Below, in pieces: positions 1 to 7,243 of a DNA stretch of 36,378 nucleotides. The stretch spans positions 1 to 36,378 of the forward strand of contig CAZHFW010000036.1 of assembly GCA_964531675.1 (NCBI GenBank). Reading direction: 5' to 3'. The notes beneath the pieces are model-generated. The model was not told the origin of the DNA. It was given only the letters and a program-made list of their open reading frames with translations, and ran no database searches. The stretch comes from CAZHFW01 sp964531675. GTDB taxonomy: Bacteria > Planctomycetota > Phycisphaerae > Phycisphaerales > UBA1924. A program made the translations under genes and the position numbers. How positions within the stretch are numbered: the stretch's first letter is position 1; every line of letters starts with the position of its first letter.

Positions 1-2
1 AG

Positions 3-2411
3 GCGGGCTGGAACCTGGATCCCGCGATCTTGCTCTACGCGGACGAACCGGGCGGTCAGCTGGTTCCGATTCCCCAGCAGCAGAACTACATGCACTTTCA
101 CTCGGCGGCGGTGACGTTCCCGGGCGGGGGCATCGAAGGTCGCCGGATGGTCGTCACGCTTTCGGTGGGCGATGGATGGCCCAACAACAGGCTGCTCAAC
201 ATCGCACGGGATGACTATCGCGCGTACGCGTCGGACATCGATGGTTCAAGCGAGCCCCGCGCGGCGTTGCCCGATGACGGCGTGTTCCCCGCCAACACCC
301 CCGAGCGCAACGGCTGGACGACGTACGAGGACCGCGAGGGCGGACGGGCCCGCGTGCGCTTCAACGTCGACGGCAATCTCGATTTCACCGCTGCGGTGCT
401 CAATGGTCCGCCCAGGCTCGTCCCGGCGGGCCTGACCAATCCGTTCGCGGGATACACGCATCCGGGCGGAACAACCGCGATCTTCTTCGGCTCCGGCGGC
501 CCCGGGTTCTCCGGACCGAGCGGCAACGGCGTGAAGTCGCTCGGCTCGGGCGGCGAGCTCATGCTCAGCATGCCCTGCTCCTCGTCGCAGGTCACGCCTG
601 TTGCGGGTGCGATCTGGGCGGACCGCTCCACGCAGCCCGCGTACCTGTTCCCCACGTCGGATCCGTCTTCGTTCCTGACAGGCGGCGACGAGACTTCGTC
701 CGCGCTGCACCGCGTCACGATCTCCGATCCCTCGCACCAGATCGTGTCCATGAACATCCTGGGGATCCCGACGCACGCGGCGGCCCGGTACAACGGCCCG
801 GGCATCTGCCTCAACTGGCTCGGCCTGCTCGGGGCGATCCGCACCGGCGCGGTGGGAAACTCGATGACCGTCACGGACACGCTCGTGCTGGTGCGGCCCA
901 ACTCCATCGGGAGCTGGATCAACGAGTTCTCACCCCAACTGATCTCGTACTCCCCCGACAGCGTGCACTTCGGCGACCTGTTCGCGCCGAGCCTCACGCT
1001 GGGCGATCGCAACGTCCAGAGCGCGTTCTTCAGGCAAAGCGTGAACGGCACGCTGCGCGACCGCATTTTCATGGGGCGAGGCGACAGCACGGGGGTCTGG
1101 GCCATTGACACGCCGACGCCCGCCTCGATGGTGCTGGCGCGTCCGCTCCAGATCAGCAAGGGAGGCGTCAACCACGCGCGGGTCTACCTGCAAGGCGGCA
1201 CGCCCGCGGTGGAACTGCTGACGCCCCCGGGTGGATCGAACACTGCGGTGCCGGTCGCCCGCGCCGCCTTCGGCGCTCCGGGCGCGTACGCCAGTGTTCC
1301 CCCACCGCCTTGCGAAGGGCCGATCATGCGGTGCCAGTTCGTGGACACGCACCGCATGGGCACCTGGAAGTTCGGTGCGGACACCGCGCTGGGCTACCGG
1401 CCGCGGGTGAAGGGCCGGCTCTGGCTCTACCGCATGGCGCCCAGCCCGACGGCGGGTCCGAACGACTGGCCGGTGAACGCGTCGGTCAAGATCTCGTTCT
1501 TTGGCAACGCGATCAAGAACGGCGAGCAGATCGCGGAAGGGTCGGTCTATCAGGGCCCGCTGATCGGCGGCGTGGGCGGCACTCCCGTGCCCGAGCCCGG
1601 CGGCGTGCAAGGAACCGGCTGGACACCCTTCACGTTCGACGTCGACCCGCAGGGCAGCAGCGGCGCGGGGACCTACTCGTTCGTGGCCAAGGTCGTGTCG
1701 TCGAACAACGAGTTCAACCGCCAGGACCTGCTGATCGCGGTCGACTTCATCACGTACGCGGACGCGACGGGCATCGCGGACCTCCCGGCGCGACCGATGC
1801 GCTACGGGGTCGCGCAGTCGCAGGACGAGCGGCTCGAACTGCGATTCACCCCGATCACCGCGGTGGACGAATCGAACACCGCGTCCGGCGATTGGACCCT
1901 CTTTACCGCGTTCACAATTCCGACCTCGGGCGCCGACCCCAAGACCACCAATCGCGGCAACGCGGGCAGGTATCCCCTGTTCACCATGCTGGGCGTTGAC
2001 GGGCGGACGCTGCAGGTTCTGCTCGATCGCGAGTACGGCTTGTTCTGGATCGTGGACTCGGCGGGCAATGCGCTCCCGGTGGAGGGCCCGGCCTCGGGTG
2101 ATCAAGGCGTGCCGTTCCGCCAATCGTTCTTCGCCGGACGCGGGCGACAGGTGCTCCTGGGCTTCGGCTTCGGCGATCTGGGGAACGGTTCAAAGGGGTA
2201 CCGCGCCTGGGCGAGCGTCGGCGGCACGCGCGTGCAGTGCGTCACGAGCACGGACGTCCGCGGGATCTGGCCCACCAAGCTTCGCGTTGGCGACGTCATG
2301 GGTCGGGACGCCGACGGCGCCGACTACTACGGCTTCTGGCTTGAGCAAGGTCGTCTGTTCTCGGAAGCAGAAGGCCGCGCAGCACTCGGGGATCTTCGGT
2401 TCCTGAGGTAG
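3..2411 (+). CDS. large uncharacterised beta-rich protein, 5' end outside window
   Basis: The reading frame is open from the first complete codon of the window (position 3) to a TAG at 2409-2411. The TTG at 30 is therefore not needed as a start, and the gene most likely begins upstream. About 800 residues are visible. The N-terminal part (HFHSAAVTF, VTLSVGDGWPNNRLL) has the look of proteins that record events or exposure values, loosely like BNR/sialidase-type beta-propellers, but no Asp-box series is evident. The last ~200 residues alternate short hydrophobic strands with WTLFTAFTIP and GLFWIVDSAG segments, and could be a LamG/concanavalin-like sandwich. There is no catalytic motif, membrane span or C-terminal sorting tail. 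The function is unknown; both fold suggestions are inference. Coding potential is convincing because the frame runs without a stop for 2.4 kb with ordinary amino-acid composition. Confidence 0.8.
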   Translation, partial: AGWNLDPAILLYADEPGGQLVPIPQQQNYMHFHSAAVTFPGGGIEGRRMVVTLSVGDGWPNNRLLNIARDDYRAYASDIDGSSEPRAALPDDGVFPANTPERNGWTTYEDREGGRARVRFNVDGNLDFTAAVLNGPPRLVPAGLTNPFAGYTHPGGTTAIFFGSGGPGFSGPSGNGVKSLGSGGELMLSMPCSSSQVTPVAGAIWADRSTQPAYLFPTSDPSSFLTGGDETSSALHRVTISDPSHQIVSMNILGIPTHAAARYNGPGICLNWLGLLGAIRTGAVGNSMTVTDTLVLVRPNSIGSWINEFSPQLISYSPDSVHFGDLFAPSLTLGDRNVQSAFFRQSVNGTLRDRIFMGRGDSTGVWAIDTPTPASMVLARPLQISKGGVNHARVYLQGGTPAVELLTPPGGSNTAVPVARAAFGAPGAYASVPPPPCEGPIMRCQFVDTHRMGTWKFGADTALGYRPRVKGRLWLYRMAPSPTAGPNDWPVNASVKISFFGNAIKNGEQIAEGSVYQGPLIGGVGGTPVPEPGGVQGTGWTPFTFDVDPQGSSGAGTYSFVAKVVSSNNEFNRQDLLIAVDFITYADATGIADLPARPMRYGVAQSQDERLELRFTPITAVDESNTASGDWTLFTAFTIPTSGADPKTTNRGNAGRYPLFTMLGVDGRTLQVLLDREYGLFWIVDSAGNALPVEGPASGDQGVPFRQSFFAGRGRQVLLGFGFGDLGNGSKGYRAWASVGGTRVQCVTSTDVRGIWPTKLRVGDVMGRDADGADYYGFWLEQGRLFSEAEGRAALGDLRFLR

Positions 2412-2438
2412 TCAGGCATCGGGCGGAGGGTGGATCAA

Positions 2439-2501
2439 TCAGCGTCGGCGACGGATCAGGCTGATGGAGACGAGCACCAGCGCCGACCCCGGTGGGGGCA
2501 C
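2439..2501 (-). pseudogene. PEP-CTERM-like sorting tail, apparently without its gene
   Basis: Read on the minus strand, this stretch encodes VPPPGSALVL, a short hydrophobic run, then four arginines and a TGA. Proline-rich box, about ten hydrophobic residues and an Arg cluster right at the C-terminus is the layout of PEP-CTERM sorting signals, which are common on secreted planctomycete proteins. The frame continues upstream only to an ATG at 2630 that lies inside the terminator of the tRNA-Glu gene, and the intervening residues look random. It is best read as the decayed 3' end of an exported-protein gene, or else as coincidence. Apart from this, the tRNA terminator and the 3' end of the preceding CDS, I see nothing between 2412 and 2631. 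Confidence 0.35.
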
Positions 2502-2589
2502 CAGAGCACGCGAAGCGGCAACAGCGTGCCGGAGCCCGCAAGTCCCGGCGACTTGGTGCCGAGGCCGGTGCTGGGTGTGATCGTGTGAC

Positions 2590-2624
2590 AAAAACAGAAA
2601 CGCCCTGCGAAAACTCGCAAGGCG
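2590..2624 (-). terminator. Rho-independent terminator downstream of tRNA-Glu
   Basis: On the minus strand, a 10-bp stem (CGCCTTGCGA with TCGCAGGGCG, one G-T pair) and a 4-nt loop are followed by a T-rich tract (TTTCTGTTTTT). It starts 8 nt after the tRNA end, so it closes the tRNA transcript. Confidence 0.8.
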
Positions 2625-2631
2625 CTTCAAG

Positions 2632-2706
2632 TGACCCCAAGGGGATTCGAACCCCTGTTTTCAGGATGAGAACCTGACGTCCTGGACCAGGCTAGACGAT
2701 GGGGCC
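2632..2706 (-). tRNA. tRNA-Glu (CTC anticodon)
   Basis: Minus strand: the 7-bp acceptor stem GGCCCCA/TGGGGTC has one G-T pair. The anticodon stem TCAGG/CCTGA encloses the loop TTCTCAT, giving anticodon CTC (Glu, codon GAG). The T-arm CAGGGGTTCGAATCCCCTT is standard. The D-arm begins TCGTCTAG as in other tRNA-Glu genes. CCA is not encoded. Confidence 0.95.
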
Positions 2707-2801
2707 AACTGGGCAAACCGTCCCGGGGTCCAGGTCCCGGGTGAGCAAGGACGATACGCAGGCGGCTCCGAGGGTCAACTTTCGGGGCCGGCTCGGTGGG
2801 T

Positions 2802-3104
2802 TCAGGCGTGGGCTGCGGCCAGGGATCGGCGGAGCTGGGCCAGCGCGTAAACCGCCGCTTCCGAGGCGGTTGCGCCCACCACGGCGCCCAGGGCTGCGCC
2901 GGAGGCGTCACGCCATTGGGCGCGGTGGCAGTCAAAGAGCGAGATGTAGCTGATCGTCAGTTCCAGCCCGGCGGCGGCGAAGGCGTCGCGCACGGACTGG
3001 GGTGTGGGGTAGGGCCTGCCGTCGGCGTGATGCTCGCACTGCGAGGAATCCAGCGCTTGCCAGCCCGTGGCGTAAAGCTCATCGATCGCGTACGTGATGC
3101 CCAT
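2802..3104 (-). CDS. small conserved-looking protein of unknown function (100 aa)
   Basis: The ORF starts at an ATG preceded by a GGGAG Shine-Dalgarno-like box and encodes a soluble, slightly acidic 100-residue protein. The N-terminal half contains a Cys-His-His cluster (SSQCEHHADG) and the middle contains FDCHRAQW, so a metal or cofactor site is conceivable. The C-terminal half is alanine-rich and probably helical. I do not recognise a family. It lies alone between tRNA-Glu and the CPBP protease gene, on the same strand as both. I see no other gene in the flanking 95-140 nt. Confidence 0.6.
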   Translation of the reverse strand: MGITYAIDELYATGWQALDSSQCEHHADGRPYPTPQSVRDAFAAAGLELTISYISLFDCHRAQWRDASGAALGAVVGATASEAAVYALAQLRRSLAAAHA

Positions 3105-3243
3105 GGGAGGACTCCCGACCGGTATACCCGACAGTCTACCGAACAGCCGGTGACCGAGGCCAGAGTCTTTACGTCGGAATTCGCAGTCGGGTGCGACCGC
3201 TTTTTCAGGGTGGATCGGGCCCCTGGAGGCCCTGGCCGGGCGG

Positions 3244-4023
3244 TCACCGGGAGGGCAGAATCGCCAGCACGACGATGTCGTACAGGGCGTGAGTTGCGAC
3301 CACGATCCCGAAACCCCGGACGATGTACAGGCCTGCGAAGTAGAGGCCAGCGGCGAAGTAGAAGCCCGCGAGGTGCCACTGGATGAGGCCGTCGGCGGAG
3401 CGGATGTCGTGGTAGACCGCGAAGCCGACCGCGGAGGCGAGCGCCGCCGCGACGTAGCCCGCGGCGTTCCTGGCCTTCATCACATCCACGATCAGGAAGT
3501 GAACCGCGGCGATGGCGATGAGCCGGAAGAGGAGTTCCTCGTAGATGCCTGCGCCGACCGAGAGCGTGATGCGTGCGCCAAGGCCGAGCGCGTGAAGGTC
3601 CTCGGGCGTTGCGATGGCGGCGGGCGTGGTCTGCGGCGCGATGAGTTTGCCGAGGATCAGGATGGGCAGCATCCAGAGGACCGACTCCATCCCCATGCCT
3701 CCGAGGACTCGGAGGTCGACGGTCCAGCGGTCCTTCACGAGCACGTGCCAGATGAGCAGGACCACGAGCAGCGCGATACCCGGGAGGTAGAAAGTGGCGG
3801 CTCCGAAGGCCTCGAAGAAACCCGAGAGGATGTTGCGCGCGGCGATGGTCTCGATGATGCCGTGGCCCGGATCGGAGAGATAGAGAATCGATCCGAGCTC
3901 GTAGGCCAGGATGAGCGGGAGCAGGAAGATCAGGATGTGCAGCGGGCGCATGGAGAGCCAGAAGTACCCCTCGCCCTTGGGCGCTGGGGGCGCGGTCTTG
4001 CGCTGCTTGGTGCGTCCGGCCAT
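3244..4023 (-). CDS. CPBP-family intramembrane metalloprotease (CAAX/Abi type)
   Basis: A 259-residue polytopic membrane protein with about seven hydrophobic segments. The diagnostic motifs of CPBP (CAAX protease and bacteriocin-processing) intramembrane endopeptidases are present in order: YEELLFR at 161-167 (the EExxxR motif), FAVYHD at 201-206 (FxxxH) and HALYD at 245-249 (HxxxD/N). In Rce1-type members these Glu and His residues sit at the active site. The N-terminus is a short basic cytoplasmic tail (MAGRTKQRK). The substrate is unknown: the family includes prenyl-protein proteases, bacteriocin-immunity proteins and sigma-regulatory proteases. The start is the ATG at 4023; no strong ribosome-binding site is visible. 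It lies downstream of rpsT on the same strand but behind the rpsT terminator, so it probably has its own promoter. Confidence 0.88.
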   Translation of the reverse strand: MAGRTKQRKTAPPAPKGEGYFWLSMRPLHILIFLLPLILAYELGSILYLSDPGHGIIETIAARNILSGFFEAFGAATFYLPGIALLVVLLIWHVLVKDRWTVDLRVLGGMGMESVLWMLPILILGKLIAPQTTPAAIATPEDLHALGLGARITLSVGAGIYEELLFRLIAIAAVHFLIVDVMKARNAAGYVAAALASAVGFAVYHDIRSADGLIQWHLAGFYFAAGLYFAGLYIVRGFGIVVATHALYDIVVLAILPSR

Positions 4024-4094
4024 TGGAGCCCAGCGTAGGAGAAGGCGCGTGCGAATCTCAAAGCGGCGCGCCGTCGTGCGTGCAATTTGACGAG

Positions 4095-4130
4095 GAACAA
4101 AAATGAAAAGGGCACGCGCGAGGCGTGCCC
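4095..4130 (-). terminator. Rho-independent terminator of rpsT
   Basis: Minus strand: a perfect 8-bp stem GGGCACGC/GCGTGCCC with a 5-nt loop is followed by TTTTCATTTTTG. It lies about 40 nt after the rpsT stop codon. Confidence 0.88.
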
Positions 4131-4170
4131 GACTTCAAGACAGACCGGGCGTGCTTGCCCTGCCTGGCGC

Positions 4171-4440
4171 TTACTTGCCCTGCTTGGCCTTGACCTTGGC
4201 GGCCAGACGGCTCTTGCGGCGGGCGGCCTGGTTCTTGTGGATCACGCCCTTGGAGGCGGTCACGTCGATGATGCGGGCGAGCTTCTTGTAGCTCTCCTGG
4301 AGCTTGGTCGCGTCGCCGTGGAGCACCAGCTCGTTGAACTCCTTCAGGGCCTCGCGCATGGTCTTGAGACGCCAGCGGTTGCGGGCGCGGGCAGCCTGGT
4401 TCTGACGGACGCGCTTCTGAGCCGAGAGGGAGTGAGCCAT
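4171..4440 (-). CDS. rpsT: 30S ribosomal protein S20
   Basis: An 89-residue, very basic helical protein beginning MAHSLSAQKRVRQNQ and containing KGVIHKNQAARRKSRL, the typical C-terminal signature of bacterial S20, which binds 16S rRNA during 30S assembly. The frame stays open upstream, but the ATG at 4440 is the correct start: the protein then has the family's normal length and N-terminus, and AAAGG sits about 12 nt upstream. A 7-bp perfect hairpin (4480-4497, CTCCGGC/GCCGGAG) lies in the 5' leader. S20 is autoregulated in E. coli, but nothing here proves the same. The unit is monocistronic, with a promoter at about 4515-4542 and a terminator at 4095-4130. Confidence 0.97.
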   Translation of the reverse strand: MAHSLSAQKRVRQNQAARARNRWRLKTMREALKEFNELVLHGDATKLQESYKKLARIIDVTASKGVIHKNQAARRKSRLAAKVKAKQGK

Positions 4441-4514
4441 GGTAAACGTGAGCCTTTGGAACAGGTGACCTGCCGTTCTCTCCGGCACGGGCCGGAGTAC
4501 CGAACGGGAAGGGA

Positions 4515-4542
4515 ATCGTTGCACCCTCCCGGCCCGGGTCAA
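4515..4542 (-). promoter_or_regulatory. probable sigma70-type promoter of rpsT
   Basis: Minus strand: TTGACC (-35), a 16-nt spacer, then AACGAT (-10, matching TATAAT at positions 2, 5 and 6). The implied leader is about 65 nt and contains a 7-bp hairpin. The -35 is strong and the -10 is weak. Confidence 0.4.
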
Positions 4543-4560
4543 GGGCAGGGCTGTTTGGAC

Positions 4561-4588
4561 TTGCCAAACGGCGGGAGAAGCCTATCCT
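4561..4588 (+). promoter_or_regulatory. probable sigma70-type promoter of tRNA-Arg
   Basis: TTGCCA (-35), a 16-nt spacer, then TATCCT (-10), ending 26 nt before the tRNA. Between promoter and tRNA is a perfect 6-bp hairpin with a GAAA loop (4596-4611), ending 3 nt before the mature 5' end. It may sit in the precursor leader. Confidence 0.5.
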
Positions 4589-4614
4589 CCTGTCCGGCCC
4601 TGAAAAGGGCCTGA

Positions 4615-4688
4615 GCGGGCGTAGCTCAATTGGATAGAGCATCTGACTACGGATCAGAAGGTTAGGGGTTCGAGTCCCTTCGCCCGTG
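4615..4688 (+). tRNA. tRNA-Arg (ACG anticodon)
   Basis: The acceptor stem is GCGGGCG/CGCCCGT (terminal G-T pair) and the D-arm begins TAGCTCAATTGGATAGAGC. The anticodon stem TCTGA/TCAGA encloses the loop CTACGGA, giving ACG, which would be deaminated to ICG and read CGN. The T-arm is AGGGGTTCGAGTCCCTT. CCA is not encoded. Confidence 0.95.
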
Positions 4689-4749
4689 TTCCCCCCACCT
4701 CCCCAGCCTTGCCAGACCGGCCAGGGGCTGCGGGAACTGATTTCAGCTT

Positions 4750-4783
4750 GCACCCCGGCGTTCGTCGGGGTGCGGTCGTTTTT
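4750..4783 (+). terminator. Rho-independent terminator of tRNA-Arg
   Basis: A perfect 8-bp stem GCACCCCG/CGGGGTGC with an 8-nt loop is followed by GGTCGTTTTT. It lies about 60 nt after the tRNA. Just downstream, CGTCGGGCTTTTGGG-like sequence occurs twice between 4790 and 4822, with no gene. Confidence 0.8.
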
Positions 4784-4904
4784 GGGCTGCGTCGGGCTTT
4801 TGGGGCTCCGTCGGGCTTTTGGGTCTGCCTTGGCCTCTCGGATTGGCCTTCGGAAGGCATGCTCAAGGCGGGGCCGGGATCTGGGTCAGAACACCCGAAC
4901 GGGC

Positions 4905-6074
4905 TCAGTCGGGGAAACCCACGAGGATCGCGGAGAAGTCGTCCGCCAGCACGGGCTGGCCGTGGATGGCGAGCACCTTGTCGACGAGCGCGTCCAGCGA
5001 GGCGCGGGTCAGGGCGGGCTGGGCGAGCAGGAAGTCGGTGAGGCCTTCGACACCCCAGAGCTTGCCTGGCGCGGTGAAGACCTCGATGGCGCCGTCGCTG
5101 TAGATCAGCATGGATGAGCCGTTCGGGATGGTGGCCCGGACGGTCTCGAAGGGGAGCTCGTCGATGATGCCGATGGGCGGGCAGGGGCTTTCGAGCTTGA
5201 TGATCTCGCGCGCGGGGGTGCGGATGAGGGGTGGCGGATGGCCGCCGCCGGAAAAGGCGATCTCGCGGGTGCTCTTGCGGTACACGCCGTACCAGATGGT
5301 GAAGAACATGCCGCCGTGCTGGGCCATGGGGAACGCGGCGTTGAGGCGAGCGAGCACGCTGGAAGGATCGCGCAGATCAGCGCCGACGCCTGAGGACGTG
5401 CGGACGGTGTTCATGGCGGAGACGCCGAGCAGGGCGGGGCCGACGCCGTGGCCGCAGGCGTCGATGAGGTAGATGGCGAGATGATCGTCGTCGATCCAGA
5501 AGTAGTCGAGGCAATCGCCGCCGAGCGAAGCGGAGGGAACGAAGCGCCAGTCAACGTTCACCGGGGCTTCGAGGGGCGCGGGGATGAGTGAACGCACGTA
5601 GTGGGCGGCCTTGGCGAGTTCGCCCGCGAGCGTCGCTTCGCTGCGTCGGAGGGCTTCGAACGCGGCGTTGCGCTGGAGGAGCGCGAGATAGCTCTGCGAG
5701 TGGTAACGCACGCGGGCGAGAAGCTCGACGGGGTCGGGGAGCTTGACGATGTAGTCGTTGGCCCCGCGGGCGAAGGCTTCGGCCTTGGTGGAGCCTTCTT
5801 CCTTCGAGCTCAGCACGATGAGCGGCGTGAGGCGGGTTTCTTCCTGCTGGCGGTAGCCTTTCACCAGCTCGAGCCCATCGGCGTCGGGCATGAGCAGATC
5901 CTGAAGGATCACGGTCGGCTGGAGCTTGGCGGCGGTCGCCAGGGCGTCTGCGCCCTTGGCGCAGAAGTGGTACTTGATCGTCGGGTCTGAGGCGAGGATG
6001 CGGCGGACCGCCTCGCCGATGATGAGCTGATCATCCACGAGGAGAACGACGGGGGATTCAGGCTGGGTGGTCAT
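4905..6074 (-). CDS. response regulator: WspR-like receiver + SpoIIE/PP2C serine phosphatase
   Basis: A 389-residue two-domain effector. The receiver (residues 8-125) has the acidic pair D14-D15, phospho-acceptor D59 in QDLLMPDADG, and VKLPDP with the conserved Lys. The DDQLIIGEAVRR and AEAFARGANDYIVKLPDPVELLARVRYHSQSY segments, cited here in parts, resemble the receiver of WspR. The C-terminal SpoIIE/RsbU-type PP2C domain keeps its metal-binding motifs: LGGDCLDYF, DACGHGVGPALL, GGGHPPPL, YSDGAIE and DDFSAILVGF. Such phosphatases usually dephosphorylate STAS anti-anti-sigma factors in partner switching, but none is encoded in this window. The start is the ATG at 6074, matching the MTT start of the upstream paralogous regulator; an in-frame TTG at 6101 would overlap that gene. 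It is the last gene of the Wsp-like operon, 23 nt after the HD-GYP gene. Confidence 0.9.
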   Translation of the reverse strand: MTTQPESPVVLLVDDQLIIGEAVRRILASDPTIKYHFCAKGADALATAAKLQPTVILQDLLMPDADGLELVKGYRQQEETRLTPLIVLSSKEEGSTKAEAFARGANDYIVKLPDPVELLARVRYHSQSYLALLQRNAAFEALRRSEATLAGELAKAAHYVRSLIPAPLEAPVNVDWRFVPSASLGGDCLDYFWIDDDHLAIYLIDACGHGVGPALLGVSAMNTVRTSSGVGADLRDPSSVLARLNAAFPMAQHGGMFFTIWYGVYRKSTREIAFSGGGHPPPLIRTPAREIIKLESPCPPIGIIDELPFETVRATIPNGSSMLIYSDGAIEVFTAPGKLWGVEGLTDFLLAQPALTRASLDALVDKVLAIHGQPVLADDFSAILVGFPD

Positions 6075-6097
6075 GGCGTGCTCGGGTTGATCGGGGC

Positions 6098-7207
6098 TCA
6101 ACTGGAAAGGTTGTGGAGTTGGATGCCGGCCTGTTGGAAAACGAGTTCGGCTTTGAGCAGCGCGTCGACGACCGCGGGGTCGAACTGGGTGCCGCGCCCT
6201 TCGGTGATGAGCTGCAACGCTTGCGCGTGCGGCATGGGGGGCTTGTAGACGCGTTTGGACGTGAGGGCGTCGTAGACATCGGCGACGGAGACGATGCGGG
6301 CCTCGAGCGGGATGGCGTCGGCGGCGATCCCGCGTGGGTAGCCCTTGCCGTCCCAGCGTTCGTGGTGGGCCGCGGCGATGTTGCGGGCCATGCGCAGGAG
6401 CTCGTCGTCGGGCTGGCGGGCGAGGATGGCTTCCAGCGCGTCAGCGCCGATCGCGGGGTGCTTCTGCATCACGGCGCGCTCTTCGGGAGTCAACGCGCCG
6501 GCCTTGAGCAGGACCGCGTCGGGGATGCCGACCTTGCCGATGTCGTGGAGTGACGATGCGACCTGGAGATGGTGGATCCACTCGTCGGACAGGGATGGGT
6601 TCGTGGCGCGGAGTTCCTCAGCGAGCACGCGGCTGTAGGCGGCGATGCGCTCCAGGTGCTCTCCGGTGTCGGTGTCCCGGCTTTCCGCAAGCTTGGCCAG
6701 CGCGAAGATCAGCGTATTGCGAGCGGAGACCGCCTGGGCCTTGCGCTCGGCGATGAGGCGGCGGCGCTCGGAGTCCGCGTACGCGACGGATCGGAGATGC
6801 GCGTGATAGCTCCGGGCGTGATAGCGCAGGCGCGCGAGCAGTTCGACGGGATCGGGGAGCTTGACGAGATAGTCATCCGCACCACGCGCGAAGGCCTCGG
6901 CCTTGGTCGCGGGCTCTTCCTTGGAGCTCAGGACAATCAGCGGCGTCTGACGGGTTGCCTCGTTCGCCCGGTACGCCCGGACGAGATCCAGACCATCGGC
7001 ATCGGGCATCAGCAGGTCTTGCAGGATCACCGACGGTTGAAGCCTCGCGGCCAGCGCCAGGGCCTCGGCACCCTTCGGGCAGTGGTGGAACTCGATCGCG
7101 GGCTCGGCGGCGAGGATCCGACGTACCGCCTCTCCGATGATGAGCTGATCATCGACCAGCAGCACGCGGGTCGGATCGAGGGGTGTGGATGGCAAGGTCG
7201 TGGTCAT
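6098..7207 (-). CDS. response regulator: WspR-like receiver + HD-GYP c-di-GMP phosphodiesterase
   Basis: A 369-residue effector. The receiver (residues 12-130) has D19-D20, phospho-acceptor D64 in QDLLMPDADG, and VKLPDP. It is nearly the same as the receiver of the next gene and resembles WspR. A helical linker (about 130-165) leads to a complete HD-GYP domain: TGEHLERI, LHDIGKVGIP (the HD pair), HHERWDGKGYPRG (the GYP motif) and ADVYDALTSKR. HD-GYP enzymes hydrolyse cyclic di-GMP to pGpG/GMP in the cytoplasm, so the predicted output lowers c-di-GMP, opposite in sign to the diguanylate cyclase WspR. The start is the ATG at 7207, inside a 15-bp triplet repeat; no clear Shine-Dalgarno box is present, so translation is probably coupled to cheB. 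Catalysis is inferred from intact motifs. Confidence 0.93.
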   Translation of the reverse strand: MTTTLPSTPLDPTRVLLVDDQLIIGEAVRRILAAEPAIEFHHCPKGAEALALAARLQPSVILQDLLMPDADGLDLVRAYRANEATRQTPLIVLSSKEEPATKAEAFARGADDYLVKLPDPVELLARLRYHARSYHAHLRSVAYADSERRRLIAERKAQAVSARNTLIFALAKLAESRDTDTGEHLERIAAYSRVLAEELRATNPSLSDEWIHHLQVASSLHDIGKVGIPDAVLLKAGALTPEERAVMQKHPAIGADALEAILARQPDDELLRMARNIAAAHHERWDGKGYPRGIAADAIPLEARIVSVADVYDALTSKRVYKPPMPHAQALQLITEGRGTQFDPAVVDALLKAELVFQQAGIQLHNLSS

Positions 7208-7243
7208 GGCGCTGGTGGTTAGGGCGCTGATGGTCAGGGCGCT
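7199..7243 (-). repeat. three tandem 15-bp units spanning the cheB stop / HD-GYP start
   Basis: On the minus strand, three imperfect 15-bp units run head to tail: AGCGCCCTGACCATC, AGCGCCCTAACCACC, AGCGCCATGACCACG. The first unit contains the TGA stop of cheB and the third contains the ATG of the HD-GYP gene, in the corresponding NTGA position. The upstream junctions of this operon are plain 4-nt NTGA overlaps, so this looks like such a junction pulled apart by duplication. Confidence 0.8.

Noticed and set aside
2502..2630. 63-aa minus-strand ORF starting at 2630 as an intact gene
   Set aside because: Its start codon and first codons lie in the terminator hairpin of tRNA-Glu and the middle residues look random; only the last ~20 codons resemble a real protein tail.
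4790..4904. Terminator for the PP2C gene / end of the Wsp-like operon
   Set aside because: Only a 6-bp stem (AGCCCG/CGGGT with a G-T pair) just after the stop is visible, with no convincing U-run, so I do not call it.
6075..6101. TTG start at 6101 for the PP2C regulator
   Set aside because: The in-frame ATG at 6074 gives the same MTT start as the paralogous HD-GYP regulator and needs no unusual codon.
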